DNA of 64,000 nt from Oscillospiraceae bacterium (GTDB taxonomy: Bacteria > Bacillota > Clostridia > Oscillospirales > CAG-272), in assembly GCA_015063845.1 (NCBI GenBank), contig SVTJ01000003.1:1-64000 (forward strand). Reading direction: 5' to 3'. Position numbers and translations under genes: made by a program. The notes beneath the pieces were generated by a model. That model had not been told where the DNA came from, did not search any database, and saw nothing but the letters and a program-made list of their open reading frames with translations. How positions within the stretch are numbered: the stretch's first letter is position 1; each line of letters opens with the position of its first letter. This document shows, one piece after another, positions 44,750 to 54,974 of the stretch.

Positions 44750-45276
44750 TTTGCGTACTTTTCGTTGTAGCTCTTGATACAGTCAGCTATGATCTCTTTA
44801 GCTTCCTTTGCGGTGAACAGCTCTTTAACGGCAGTCTGCTTGTTTTCAAGCTGCTTGTAAACGGTGAAAAAGTGCATAATTTCATCGAACACATGTGGCG
44901 GAAGCTCATCAATTGATTTTATATGGTTATACGTAGGGTCTGAAAAGGGAATGGCGATTATCTTGTCGTCAAGCGCACCGCCGTCTATCATTCGCATAAC
45001 TCCGATAGGGTAAACGCGAACGAGTGTAAGGGGAACGAGCGGCTCGTCACAAAGCACGAGCACGTCAAGAGGGTCCTTGTCATCGGCATACGTGCGGGGG
45101 ATAAAACCGTAATTTGCGGGATAGTGAGTTGATGTGTAAAGAATACGGTCAAGGCTGAGAAGTCCCGTCTGCTTGTCAAGCTCGTACTTGCATTTGCTGT
45201 GCTTGGGGATCTCGATCACCGCTGTAAAGCTGTCGGGTGTTATTCCTTCTGCGGGGAAGTCATGCCAGATATTCAT
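44746..45276 (-). CDS. ppa: Inorganic pyrophosphatase (family I)
   Basis: The 176-residue protein matches soluble family I pyrophosphatase. The catalytic signature D-x-D-P-x-D is seen in DDKDPLDVLVL (about residues 65-75), and YPANYGFIPRTY precedes it. It hydrolyses pyrophosphate to drive biosynthesis. It is the first gene of the coupled set ppa-queH-ktrB-ktrA, since each junction overlaps or is only a few bases long. Confidence 0.95.
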   Translation of the reverse strand: MNIWHDFPAEGITPDSFTAVIEIPKHSKCKYELDKQTGLLSLDRILYTSTHYPANYGFIPRTYADDKDPLDVLVLCDEPLVPLTLVRVYPIGVMRMIDGGALDDKIIAIPFSDPTYNHIKSIDELPPHVFDEIMHFFTVYKQLENKQTAVKELFTAKEAKEIIADCIKSYNEKYAK

Positions 45277-45315
45277 AAAAATACTCCTTCCTACTTTTAA
45301 CTTTGATTTTTTAAC

Positions 45316-46599
<1,284 letters not shown>

Positions 46600-46615
46600 C
46601 TAACCTTTCAAAAAA

Positions 46616-47302
46616 TCAATTTATGCCAAGATCCGAGAGCAATCCTTTAATGTCCGTAAGCGAGTGGTAGACAGCGTCAACCTTTACGTCATCGGGTATA
46701 GGGGAGGGAAGCCATGACTCGTAAAGAGCAACCGTCTTGCCTGCTCCTGCCGCGTTTGCCGCTCTCATTCCGCCGCCTGCATCCTCAAACACCGCGCATT
46801 GGGATGGATCGAGCCCAAGTCTTTTAGCCGCGATCTCATATATATCGGGGTAGGGTTTACCGCGGAACGTGCCGTCGGTGTAAACTACGGTGTCATAAGT
46901 AAACCAACGTCCAAGACCGAGGCATTCAAAATAAAATTCTACGTTTTCTCGTTCCGAGCCAGTCGCGATACAAACGGGAATGCCTTTTTTCTTGAGATAG
47001 TCAAGCAGCTCGGGCGCTCCCTCACAAAGATGGAGCCTGTCCTTTTGCTCGCGGCAAAGCGAGATATAGGTCTTTTCCTTGAAGTTGATAAAATCCGCTA
47101 TCTGCTCCTCGGTAGCGTCTTCAAAAAAGTATTGCTTGAATATAGCGGTGTTTTGCATACCGAAGATATTCTTGAAAATATAGTCGTCATCAGGGGGGAT
47201 TATCCCGTATCTCGCATAGCAACGCTTGAAAGAATCAAGCTGGATGTCGCTGTCAAAGAACAGCGTTCCGTTAAAATCGAACAGTAGACCCTTGATAGAC
47301 AT
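46616..47302 (-). CDS. HAD-superfamily hydrolase with Asn in motif I
   Basis: The 228-residue protein is a beta-phosphoglucomutase-like HAD enzyme with a four-helix cap (about residues 15-85). Motif I is FDFNGTLFFDS: the nucleophile D8 is kept, but the usual second Asp (general acid/base) is Asn10. Motif II is CIATGS, motif III is KPYPDIY and motif IV is VFEDAGGG. Phosphatase, mutase or other activity cannot be told apart, and the Asn may lower or change activity. Its ATG overlaps the TAA of der (TAATG). Confidence 0.82.
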   Translation of the reverse strand: MSIKGLLFDFNGTLFFDSDIQLDSFKRCYARYGIIPPDDDYIFKNIFGMQNTAIFKQYFFEDATEEQIADFINFKEKTYISLCREQKDRLHLCEGAPELLDYLKKKGIPVCIATGSERENVEFYFECLGLGRWFTYDTVVYTDGTFRGKPYPDIYEIAAKRLGLDPSQCAVFEDAGGGMRAANAAGAGKTVALYESWLPSPIPDDVKVDAVYHSLTDIKGLLSDLGIN

Positions 47303-48627
47303 TATTCATCACCCTTTGCCTTTACTATCAGCTTTATGGGAGTTCCGCCAAAGCCAAACGTCTGTCTGAGACAATTTTCAATATATCTCTGATACGAGAA
47401 GTGGAAGAGCTCCGCGTTGTTGCAGAAAAGCACGAACGTGGGAGGAGCTACGCTTACCTGGGTCATATAGTATATCTTCAGGCGTTTTCCCTTGTCAGAG
47501 GGAGGTTGAGCCCTCATTGTAGCATCGGCAAGCACGTCATTAAGCATACCCGTAGATATACGAGTATTAGCCTGGTTGTGGACGTACTTGATGTGCTCAA
47601 ACAGCGTCACCACTCTTTGTCCAGTGAGAGCGGATACGTAAACAATGGGCGCGTAGGGCATATAAGCGAGGGCTGTACGTATACGGTCGTTGAAGGTATT
47701 GGTGGTACTGTTGTCCTTTTCTATGCTGTCCCACTTGTTTACGACTATTATACAAGCCTTGCCTGCCTCGTGAGCGATGCCCGCTATCTTTTCGTCTTGC
47801 TCTGTAATGCCGGTACCGGCGTCTATCATAATAAGACAAACATCAGCTCTCTCGACAGCCATATGGGCGCGAAGGACGCTGTATTTTTCAATTTTGTCGT
47901 TTATTTTTGATGCGCGACGGATACCTGCCGTATCGATAAACGTGAACTTTCCGTGCTCGTTTTCGACAAGCGTATCAACAGCATCTCTCGTAGTTCCGGC
48001 GATATCCGATACGATAAGACGGTTCTGACCGACGATCTTGTTGATTATAGAGGATTTTCCTGCGTTGGGCTTTCCTATAACAGCGACCTTTATGCTGTCA
48101 TCATCCTCCTCGTCGGGGGAATACTCGGGAAGAGCCTCCACTACCGCATCAAGAATATCTCCCGTTCCGCTTCCGTGAACAGAGGAAAGCGCAATGGGCT
48201 CGCAATCGAATCCAAGCTCATAGAACTCATAAAACTCAAACGGGAGCTGTCCTACGCTGTCACATTTGTTTATACAAGGAATAATAGGCTTTCCACTCTT
48301 TTGGAGCATAACGGCTATGTCTCGGTCGGATGCCGTAAGACCCGAGCGAACGTCGCACATGAAGAGTATAACGTCTGCGCTTTCAATAGCTACCTGTGCC
48401 TGAAAACGCATCTGCTTGAGAATGATGTCGTCTGTCTTGGGCTCGATACCGCCCGTGTCTATAATACTGAATTTTCTACCGCACCATTCGCACTCACCGT
48501 ATATTCTGTCACGTGTGACACCCGGAATGTCCTCGACAATGGAGCGTCTTTCTCCTATAAGTTTATTAAAAAGTGTACTTTTACCAACGTTAGGTCTGCC
48601 AACGATGGCTACAATAGGTTTTGCCAT
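47302..48627 (-). CDS. der: Ribosome biogenesis GTPase Der (EngA)
   Basis: The 441-residue protein has two tandem GTPase domains and a KH-like C-terminal domain, unique to Der. The first G1 is GRPNVGKST (about 10-18) with DTGG, and the second is GKPNAGKSS (about 185) with DTAG. NKCD and NKWD are the G4 motifs. Der is needed for 50S maturation. It follows the DUF512 gene by 24 bases, a pairing common in Clostridia. Confidence 0.96.
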   Translation of the reverse strand: MAKPIVAIVGRPNVGKSTLFNKLIGERRSIVEDIPGVTRDRIYGECEWCGRKFSIIDTGGIEPKTDDIILKQMRFQAQVAIESADVILFMCDVRSGLTASDRDIAVMLQKSGKPIIPCINKCDSVGQLPFEFYEFYELGFDCEPIALSSVHGSGTGDILDAVVEALPEYSPDEEDDDSIKVAVIGKPNAGKSSIINKIVGQNRLIVSDIAGTTRDAVDTLVENEHGKFTFIDTAGIRRASKINDKIEKYSVLRAHMAVERADVCLIMIDAGTGITEQDEKIAGIAHEAGKACIIVVNKWDSIEKDNSTTNTFNDRIRTALAYMPYAPIVYVSALTGQRVVTLFEHIKYVHNQANTRISTGMLNDVLADATMRAQPPSDKGKRLKIYYMTQVSVAPPTFVLFCNNAELFHFSYQRYIENCLRQTFGFGGTPIKLIVKAKGDE

Positions 48628-48651
48628 TTTATATCTCCTAAATCTTTATCA

Positions 48652-49962
48652 TCATATTCCAAGCACAGCTGCAATAAATGCCTTTGCATCGCTGTCAGCC
48701 GCTCTGACACTGACCCCAAGAGCCTTAGATATATCCTCAGGGGATACGTCGTCGAGCAGCACGTCGCCCTCGGCTCTCAGACATGTTGCGGGGATAAGAA
48801 GCTCATCACCAAGCTCTTTGCCCTTTAGCTGCTCAATAATATCTTTTCCCGTAAGAAGTCCCGAAACTGTTATCCTCTCACCGAAAAAGTCGTTCTCTAT
48901 CGCGTAGACGTTTATGCTTATTCCGCTGAATTTCTTTTGTATAGCTTTCGCGACCGAGCGCATATGCTCTTCCGCCGCGTGTCCCGTAGCGACAGATACT
49001 GTTCTCGTTATTGCCCCATAAGGCTCGTAAAATTCCTCATCCTCAAGCTCGGCGGCAACGCATACTCTCATATCCGTAAGCATACCGACACCGTTTTGTA
49101 TCTGCGAGTAGTCCTCATAAAAGTCGTCCTCGGGAAGCGGCAGTCCTGCTTTGATATAAAGCTCGTCAGCAGGGTAGAATAGGCGAGTACCGTGCTTTAC
49201 CTTGCACATATCGCCAAACTCTGTAACCTGCTTTATGACAGCGGCACATTCCTCAGGGGTAAATGCTTCAAGCTCGTAAAGTCCGTCGCGGAATTTTGTT
49301 AGCCCTGCGGGAACTATGGACGTGCTCTGCATTGCGGGAGCAAGTGCTTCAAGATCGCACATAGTGCGGTCGAGCTCAGCGCCGTCGTTAATACCCTTGC
49401 AGAGAACTATCTGACAGCAAAGATTTATCCCTGCGTCCGCAAGCTTATTAAGATACGAGAGCACCTCTCCCGATCTTTTGTTCTTCATCATTTTGACGCG
49501 TAGCTCGGGATTTGTGGTGTGCACTGACACGTTGACGGGAGATATATGCATATTGATTATGCGATCGATGTCCTCGTCGTGAAGGTTGGTCAGAGTTATA
49601 TAATTTCCGTGAAGAAACGACAGACGCGAGTCATCGTCCTTAAAATACAGCGAGCTTCGCATACCCTTTGGCAACTGGTCGATAAAGCAGAATACGCACT
49701 TGTTCTCGCAAGAATGCTTTTTGTCCATAAGAGGGGTCTCAAAATCAAGACCGATATCATCATATTCCTGCTTTTTTATCTTGACCTTTTTTTGCTTACC
49801 GTCTCTGAGAATAACGAGCGTAATGCTTTTGTTTGCAAGATAAAAGCGGTAATCAAGAACATCGTTTATTATGTTTTTGTTTATAGAAACGAGTACGTCG
49901 CCCGCCATAAGCCCTGCTTTGTCGGCTCGGCTGCGGGGAAGCACGTCTGTGATAGTTACCAT
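48652..49962 (-). CDS. DUF512 protein (PDZ and radical-SAM-like)
   Basis: The 436-residue protein starts with a PDZ-like domain (about residues 5-60, SRADKAGLMAGDVLVSING-like). It has a radical SAM motif C-ENK-C-VF-C in HSCENKCVFCFIDQLP (about 84-99) and the DUF512 domain in the C-terminal half. This family is conserved in Clostridia next to der, and its reaction is unknown. The start has GGAAAGGCGG upstream and a consensus promoter precedes it, so it heads the DUF512-der-HAD-obg group. Confidence 0.9.
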   Translation of the reverse strand: MVTITDVLPRSRADKAGLMAGDVLVSINKNIINDVLDYRFYLANKSITLVILRDGKQKKVKIKKQEYDDIGLDFETPLMDKKHSCENKCVFCFIDQLPKGMRSSLYFKDDDSRLSFLHGNYITLTNLHDEDIDRIINMHISPVNVSVHTTNPELRVKMMKNKRSGEVLSYLNKLADAGINLCCQIVLCKGINDGAELDRTMCDLEALAPAMQSTSIVPAGLTKFRDGLYELEAFTPEECAAVIKQVTEFGDMCKVKHGTRLFYPADELYIKAGLPLPEDDFYEDYSQIQNGVGMLTDMRVCVAAELEDEEFYEPYGAITRTVSVATGHAAEEHMRSVAKAIQKKFSGISINVYAIENDFFGERITVSGLLTGKDIIEQLKGKELGDELLIPATCLRAEGDVLLDDVSPEDISKALGVSVRAADSDAKAFIAAVLGI

Positions 49963-50006
49963 TTACGTCCGCCTTTCCAAAAAATAAAAATAAGCATACA
50001 TAATAT

Positions 50007-50035
50007 ATTATAACATTTATTATATAAAATGTCAA
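50007..50035 (-). promoter_or_regulatory. Promoter of the DUF512-der operon
   Basis: On the minus strand TTGACA (complement of 50030-50035) and TATAAT (complement of 50007-50012) are perfect with a 17-base spacer. Confidence 0.85.
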
Positions 50036-50079
50036 CCGATACGCGTCATTTTCCCCTTTATACGCGCACTTGATAACAA

Positions 50080-50095
50080 GTAATAAATTTATTAC
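50080..50095. promoter_or_regulatory. Perfect palindrome upstream of the SPOCS gene
   Basis: GTAATAAATTTATTAC is a 16-base perfect palindrome. It lies just before CATATAAT (50102-50109), a possible -10 element, and may be an operator for the gene at 50153. AT-rich chance palindromes are possible. Confidence 0.4.
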
Positions 50096-50152
50096 AAGCT
50101 TCATATAATTTAGCGTAACTATTAAGGCAAATCGAGAAAAAGGAGAATTGAT

Positions 50153-51631
50153 ATGATAAACGAGAGGGAAAACGGATTTTTCACCGTGGGTCTTTGCGAG
50201 AGAAGTCTTGGAACGGAGCTGTGTACGGATTTTACCTTAGCCGATTACCAAAGCGAGATAAGGAGAGTGCTCAACGTGTCTGCCGTGCCGCTGCCGCCCG
50301 CGAAATACGTTGGAGCTGACGCCGTAGAGTTTAACGGTAACGTAGATTATCAGTTGCTTTACGTTGGCGGTGACGGGGGAGTGTACAGTGCGCCATTGTC
50401 AGGAGAATACAGCTTCAGCGTGCCGTATGATCGCGGAGAATGTGAGGCGGGAAATGTCAGCGTTTTGTGCACGGTGGTTTCCGAGAGCGTCAGCGCGAGA
50501 GTGAGCGCGCCGAGACGGCTCAGTATTCGTTGCAGACTTCGCCCTACTGTTAGAATATACGGTAAACGTATGGCAGAGACTGCTATAATGAGCGAAGTCG
50601 ATCCAACGTCGGTGTATACGCAAGACCTAAGTTGTGACAGTCTCGTTTGCGACAGTGGCGTTTCCGACACTATCACACTCAATACCTCGGTCTCTCTTTC
50701 GGGAGACGACGTTCGAGTTGTAAGCGCGGACACAAAAATCATTATTGATAATTCGGAATACTCACAAGACGGAATGATGTGCCGCGGACGTGTAATGCTC
50801 AAATTGCTTTGCGTATGTGAGAGTAACGGTGAGTATAGCGTTCTGACAAAGGAGATACCGTTTGATGGCGGACTTGAAGTGTCTCTCGGTACGCCCGACG
50901 GACTTTGCAGAGTAAGAGGAGTTCTTTCCGAAATGTCGGTGAACGTAAACGATGCTACCGCCGAGTGCAGTATGGGCATATTGCTTGAAGCGGTAGCAGA
51001 GAAAAATGACGAGGTGGTGTACACGAGTGATATATACTCTACCAAAAACGAGTGCGAGTGCCGTGTAGCCGACATCAGTACAAGGCGAGTGATCGCTTGC
51101 CAAAATGCAAATCTCACGTTTAGCGAGCGTGTGTCTTTATCATCCGTCGGAATACCCGAGGATGCTGTCTTGATCGACACTATCGGTACGGTATGCTTTG
51201 AAAAATGCGAGACGGTTGACACAAAGCAAGTTTTCGGCGGAAACGCTGATTTTACCGTGATATACAAAAAGGACGGTGAGGTCTACGCGAGTGCGGTGAA
51301 ACTGCCGGTGCGATACGAGATGCAAACGGGGGATACGGCTGTGTCCTTTGAGTGTACGTGTGAGGCAACCGATATAAGAGCAAAAATTGATCAGGGCGAG
51401 CTGAGAATTGACGCTGAGCTTATTATGAGTGCGGACTGTATGGGTGAGAGCAGAGCGGAGATGATAGATAACGCGCGTTTTGGAGAGACGGTACAAAGAG
51501 CGGATAGTGAGCTGATAGTTTGTTATCCTTCAGCGGAGGATACTCTTTGGTCGGTGGCAAAGCGTTATAAGGTCGCACCCGAGGCGATTTTAGGAGATCC
51601 TGTGGAAGATAAATACGTAGTTATAGAATAG
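50153..51631 (+). CDS. SPOCS (DUF3794) and LysM domain protein, sporulation-type
   Basis: The 492-residue protein is built from repeated DUF3794/SPOCS domains, beta-rich units found in spore-coat assembly proteins such as SipL, with a C-terminal LysM-like segment (about residues 442-492, CYPSAEDTLWSVAKRYKV). SipL in Clostridioides binds SpoIVA during coat encasement; this protein has the same domain content and similar length. No signal peptide is seen, consistent with mother-cell cytoplasm. AAAAAGGAG precedes the ATG. A palindrome and a CATATAAT box, possibly of a sporulation sigma factor, lie upstream. Confidence 0.82.
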   Translation: MINERENGFFTVGLCERSLGTELCTDFTLADYQSEIRRVLNVSAVPLPPAKYVGADAVEFNGNVDYQLLYVGGDGGVYSAPLSGEYSFSVPYDRGECEAGNVSVLCTVVSESVSARVSAPRRLSIRCRLRPTVRIYGKRMAETAIMSEVDPTSVYTQDLSCDSLVCDSGVSDTITLNTSVSLSGDDVRVVSADTKIIIDNSEYSQDGMMCRGRVMLKLLCVCESNGEYSVLTKEIPFDGGLEVSLGTPDGLCRVRGVLSEMSVNVNDATAECSMGILLEAVAEKNDEVVYTSDIYSTKNECECRVADISTRRVIACQNANLTFSERVSLSSVGIPEDAVLIDTIGTVCFEKCETVDTKQVFGGNADFTVIYKKDGEVYASAVKLPVRYEMQTGDTAVSFECTCEATDIRAKIDQGELRIDAELIMSADCMGESRAEMIDNARFGETVQRADSELIVCYPSAEDTLWSVAKRYKVAPEAILGDPVEDKYVVIE

Positions 51632-51639
51632 TGTTTTAA

Positions 51640-51682
51640 GGGGCTTATCTGTGTATCAAAACGCGATACGTAGATAAGCCCC
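51640..51682 (+). terminator. Hairpin after the SPOCS gene
   Basis: GGGGCTTATCT (51640-51650) pairs with AGATAAGCCCC (51672-51682), with an inner GTATC/GATAC arm. No strong T run follows. Confidence 0.65.
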
Positions 51683-51768
51683 ATTTATGCGAGCGGATGA
51701 GTGGATTTTTTAGTTGAAATAAGGTTTTATAGGTGTGATTTTTAATTATTCTTTTTTAAAAAAACATC

Positions 51769-51797
51769 TTGACAAACTATCTGCTTTCTAGTATAAT
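51769..51797 (+). promoter_or_regulatory. Promoter of tRNA-Thr
   Basis: TTGACA (51769-51774) and TATAAT (51792-51797) are perfect with a 17-base spacer, 11 bases before the tRNA. Confidence 0.88.
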
Positions 51798-51807
51798 ATT
51801 AATGTTT

Positions 51808-51883
51808 GCTGGTGTAGCACAGTCGGTAGTGCAGCTGATTCGTAATCAGCAGGTCGTGTGTTCGAGTCACATCACCAGCTCCA
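51808..51883 (+). tRNA. tRNA-Thr (anticodon CGT)
   Basis: The 76-base sequence folds as a cloverleaf with encoded CCA. The acceptor stem is GCTGGTG/CACCAGC. The anticodon stem GCTGA/TCAGC holds the loop TTCGTAA, giving CGT, which reads ACG. The D arm has TAGCACAGTCGGTAGTGC and the T loop TTCGAGT. It has its own promoter and terminator. Confidence 0.95.
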
Positions 51884-51888
51884 GAAAG

Positions 51889-51915
51889 CTCCAAGTCCTT
51901 GACTTGGAGTTTTTC
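51889..51915 (+). terminator. Terminator of tRNA-Thr
   Basis: CTCCAAGTC (51889-51897) pairs with GACTTGGAG (51901-51909) around CTT, followed by five T. Confidence 0.88.
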
Positions 51916-51944
51916 ACTTTAAGTAGCTTGGTAGAGGATATGTT

Positions 51945-52817
51945 ATGAATCTTTGTGATGTAAAAACAATAAAACAGCTGATGGCAATGTTTTCTCTGAA
52001 TTTCCGTAAGGAATTCGGTCAGAACTTTCTCACCAATATATCGGTCGTTGAGGATATTGCAGATAACTGCTGTGATGACAGCGAGACCACTATTCTCGAA
52101 ATTGGTCCGGGTGTAGGCTCGCTTACGCGTGAGCTGGCGGCGAGATATAAGCATGTTGTCGCTATTGAGATAGACCACGGTCTTATTCCCGTTCTTAAAT
52201 ATACGCTCGATGAATTTAAAAACGTCACCGTTATCAATGAGGACGTAATGAAGCTTGACCTCGGTGAGGTGCTTGCGCCGTACTTTGAAAGCGGTAAGGT
52301 ATCAGTTTGCGCAAATCTGCCATATTATATAACAACGCCAATTCTTATGAAGCTGCTTGAAAGCGGACTTCCTTTTGAGTATATCACTATAATGATACAG
52401 TCAGAGGTTGCTGACAGACTTTGCACAGCTCCCGGAAGTAAGGACTGCGGCGCCATCACGGCTGTGCTAAATTACTACGGAGCGCCCGAAAAGCTTTTCA
52501 AGGTCGGGGCACATAATTTTATACCCGCGCCAAAGGTGGATTCTTCCGTCGTGCGAATAAAGCTGCACAAGGACAAGCCCTGCAAGCCTCATGACGAGGC
52601 AACACTGTTCCGCACTATAAGGGCGGCATTTGAGCAGAGAAGGAAAACGCTTCCCAATGCGCTCTCGGCAGTGTTTGGGGAGCTTACAAAGGAAGAGCTG
52701 ACAGCGGCGGTTACAGAGTGCGGACATCCCGAAAACATTCGTGGAGAAAAGCTCAGCACCGAGCAGTTTACGGCACTTTCCGACGTGCTTTATGAAAAAA
52801 TACAAAACAAACAATAA
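51945..52817 (+). CDS. rsmA: 16S rRNA (A1518/A1519) dimethyltransferase KsgA
   Basis: The 290-residue protein matches KsgA/RsmA, which dimethylates two adenosines in helix 45 of 16S rRNA and acts as a late 30S checkpoint. FRKEFGQNFL (about residues 21-30), the SAM loop EIGPGVGSLT (about 51-60), and the catalytic NLPYYITTP (about 125-133) are present. The C-terminal helical domain ends with the basic FEQRRKTLPNAL block. GAGGATATGTT precedes the ATG. A terminator follows, so it is a single gene. Confidence 0.95.
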   Translation: MNLCDVKTIKQLMAMFSLNFRKEFGQNFLTNISVVEDIADNCCDDSETTILEIGPGVGSLTRELAARYKHVVAIEIDHGLIPVLKYTLDEFKNVTVINEDVMKLDLGEVLAPYFESGKVSVCANLPYYITTPILMKLLESGLPFEYITIMIQSEVADRLCTAPGSKDCGAITAVLNYYGAPEKLFKVGAHNFIPAPKVDSSVVRIKLHKDKPCKPHDEATLFRTIRAAFEQRRKTLPNALSAVFGELTKEELTAAVTECGHPENIRGEKLSTEQFTALSDVLYEKIQNKQ

Positions 52818-52820
52818 TTA

Positions 52821-52852
52821 AAAAGTGGCTTGAAAAGCCACTTTTGTTTTTT
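52821..52852 (+). terminator. Terminator of rsmA
   Basis: AAAAGTGGCT (52821-52830) pairs with AGCCACTTTT (52836-52845), followed by GTTTTTT. Confidence 0.85.
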
Positions 52853-52874
52853 CTCTTATATAATAATAAAATTC

Positions 52875-52903
52875 TTGCCAAGCGGAAAAAGATATGGTAT
52901 AAT
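52875..52903 (+). promoter_or_regulatory. Promoter of the PlsC-zinc ribbon gene
   Basis: TTGCCA (52875-52880) and TATAAT (52898-52903) have a 17-base spacer. Confidence 0.7.
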
Positions 52904-52936
52904 GAAAAAAAGACATCACAGGAAAGGCGGAGCTTT

Positions 52937-54202
52937 ATGAAAGTAAAAAACGCTGTTAAGTCCTATGCCGAGGTTGCGGCTATGGAGAGACCCGTGCACC
53001 GAAAACCCAAGAAGACAAATATCCTTTTTAGAACACTTCTTAAGATAGTCTCAATGCCGGACCTTATCGCTACGCGTTTTCGCTGCCGAAAGGTAGGAAT
53101 GGAAAAGCTCGGTAAGCGAGAGCCTTGCCTTATTTTGATGAATCACTCAAGCTTTATAGACCTTGAGATAGCTTCAAGTGTACTGTATCCCCGTCAATTT
53201 AATATTGTCGCAACACTTGACGCTTTTATAGGTAAGGATTGGCTGATGCGTCAGATAGGCTGTATTCCTACAAAAAAATTCGTTCTTGATCTTGGGCTTA
53301 TCCGCGACATAACTCATTGTATAAGAAAGCTTAAGACCTCTGTGCTTATGTATCCCGAGGCGGGATATACCTTTGACGGTACTGCCACCACGATGCCCGA
53401 GTCTTTGGGGAAATTCGTGAAGATGCTCGGCGCTCCTCTCGTTATGATCGAGACTTATGGCGCGTACCATCGCGACCCTCTCTATAATGAGCTTCAAAAG
53501 AGAAAGGTGCGTGTATCCGCGGAGCTCAGATACGTTCTTTCTTCGGAACAAATAAAGCAGATGACACCAGAGGAGATAGGTGAAGTGATCGCAAAGGAAT
53601 TTTCCTTTGACGCTTTTCGCTGGCAGCAGGAGAACAAGATAAAGATAGACGAGCCTTTCCGTGCCGACGGTCTTGACCGTTTGCTCTATAAATGCCCGAA
53701 ATGCGGGAGCGAGACGGGGATGAAAGGCAAGGGAACAACGCTTAGCTGCGCCGATTGCGGCAAAGCTTGGGAACTCACCGAATACGGATATCTCAAGGCA
53801 GAGAGCGGTGAGACCGAGTTCTCGCACGTGCCCGATTGGTATGTATGGGAGCGTGAATGCGTAAAGAAAGAGCTGCTTGACGACACTTACGGCTTCAAGA
53901 TCCCCGTGGATATTTATATGATAGTAAACACAAAGGGCGTGTATAAGGTCGGTTCAGGCGAGCTTGAGCACAGCAAAGAGGGCTTCCATCTTGTGGGTTG
54001 TGACGGAGAGATAGATTATAGACAAAATTCCGTTTCCCTTTATACACTCAACGCTGATTATTATTGGTACAGTCTTGGGGACGTTATAGGTCTTGGAAAT
54101 CAAGACGCACTTTACTATTGCTTTCCGACAGAGCATACTCACGTTGTTACAAAGGCGCGTCTTGCGACTGAAGAAATATACAAAAGCATAAAGAGTAATT
54201 AA
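52937..54202 (+). CDS. PlsC-type acyltransferase with C-terminal zinc ribbon
   Basis: The 421-residue protein has a 1-acylglycerol-3-phosphate acyltransferase domain (about residues 25-220). HX4D is seen in MNHSSFIDLE and the glycerol-phosphate block in MYPEAGYTFDG. After it comes a zinc ribbon (CPKCG and CADCG, about 255-285) and a beta-rich C-terminal region of unknown role. This extended form is common in Clostridia and Bacilli. GGCGGAG five bases before ATG 52937 sets the start; the frame is open further upstream but overlaps the promoter. A terminator follows. Confidence 0.85.
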   Translation: MKVKNAVKSYAEVAAMERPVHRKPKKTNILFRTLLKIVSMPDLIATRFRCRKVGMEKLGKREPCLILMNHSSFIDLEIASSVLYPRQFNIVATLDAFIGKDWLMRQIGCIPTKKFVLDLGLIRDITHCIRKLKTSVLMYPEAGYTFDGTATTMPESLGKFVKMLGAPLVMIETYGAYHRDPLYNELQKRKVRVSAELRYVLSSEQIKQMTPEEIGEVIAKEFSFDAFRWQQENKIKIDEPFRADGLDRLLYKCPKCGSETGMKGKGTTLSCADCGKAWELTEYGYLKAESGETEFSHVPDWYVWERECVKKELLDDTYGFKIPVDIYMIVNTKGVYKVGSGELEHSKEGFHLVGCDGEIDYRQNSVSLYTLNADYYWYSLGDVIGLGNQDALYYCFPTEHTHVVTKARLATEEIYKSIKSN

Positions 54203-54208
54203 AAAAGT

Positions 54209-54247
54209 ACGTTCAACCGTTATATTTGCGGTTGAACGTCTTTTTTT
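54209..54247 (+). terminator. Terminator of the PlsC-zinc ribbon gene
   Basis: ACGTTCAACCG (54209-54219) pairs with CGGTTGAACGT (54229-54239), followed by C and seven T. Confidence 0.92.
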
Positions 54248-54309
54248 ATTGTATCATTGCGAAAAAAATGCAAATGCTAATGCAAAAAGAGTTTTTGGAG
54301 CGTTTTGGT

Positions 54310-54936
54310 ATGGGCAGACGTAAAAGCAATGTATATATAAAGGTCAAACGTATCTTGGACGTTTTCTTTTCATTTTGTCTGCTGAGCTTGTTATGGCTTC
54401 CTATGCTGTGTATTGCGGTTGCCGTGCATCTTGACAGTGAGGGCGACGTTATATTCAGGCAAAAGCGAGTGGGGAAGGAAGGACGGACGTTTACCTGCTA
54501 CAAATTCAGAACTATGTATAAGCACACTCCGCCCGACAGACCCTCATCGGATTTTTATGATGCGCACAAATATATAACTAAGGTAGGCGCATTTTTGAGA
54601 CGAAGTAGCCTTGACGAGCTTCCTCAGCTGTTTAACGTGCTAAAAGGGGATATGAGTATAGTAGGACCGCGACCTCTCATTCTTGCAGAAACTGAGATAC
54701 ACCAAAAAAGAATGAAAAACGGAGTTTATTCGCTTCGACCCGGGATAACGGGGCTTTCGCAGGTGAGTGGCCGCGACCGTGTCAGCGACGAAGAAAAAAT
54801 AAGACTTGATACCGTTTATGCCAATTCTGTAAGTATGTTTTTCGATGTTAAGATAGTTGGAAAGACTTTTGGCAGGGTACTGCGCGGTGACGGAGTTATA
54901 TCCACCGAAAACAACGGGTTTCCTCTTGACAAATAA
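54310..54936 (+). CDS. Undecaprenyl-phosphate sugar phosphotransferase (bacterial sugar transferase)
   Basis: The 208-residue protein is a small monotopic phosphoglycosyl transferase (PF02397 type), which moves a sugar-1-phosphate from a nucleotide sugar to undecaprenyl phosphate to start glycan assembly. A re-entrant hydrophobic segment lies at about residues 15-38. YKFRTMYKHT, LRRSSLDELPQLFNVLKGDM (with the catalytic Asp-Glu pair) and GPRP are diagnostic. Start ATG 54310 has TTGGAGC about ten bases upstream. It is isolated from other glycan genes. Its C-terminal codons contain the -35 box of the next gene. Confidence 0.9.
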   Translation: MGRRKSNVYIKVKRILDVFFSFCLLSLLWLPMLCIAVAVHLDSEGDVIFRQKRVGKEGRTFTCYKFRTMYKHTPPDRPSSDFYDAHKYITKVGAFLRRSSLDELPQLFNVLKGDMSIVGPRPLILAETEIHQKRMKNGVYSLRPGITGLSQVSGRDRVSDEEKIRLDTVYANSVSMFFDVKIVGKTFGRVLRGDGVISTENNGFPLDK

Positions 54937-54954
54937 GAACAAATGTTCTATAAT
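54926..54954 (+). promoter_or_regulatory. Promoter with LexA-box-like operator
   Basis: TTGACA (54926-54931) and TATAAT (54949-54954) are perfect with a 17-base spacer. Between them and touching the -10 lies the perfect palindrome AGAACAAATGTTCT (54936-54949), which fits the Gram-positive LexA/DinR core GAAC-N4-GTTC with the preferred purine/pyrimidine spacer. Confidence 0.75.
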
Positions 54955-54974
54955 ATAAAGAGGAGGACAGTATA

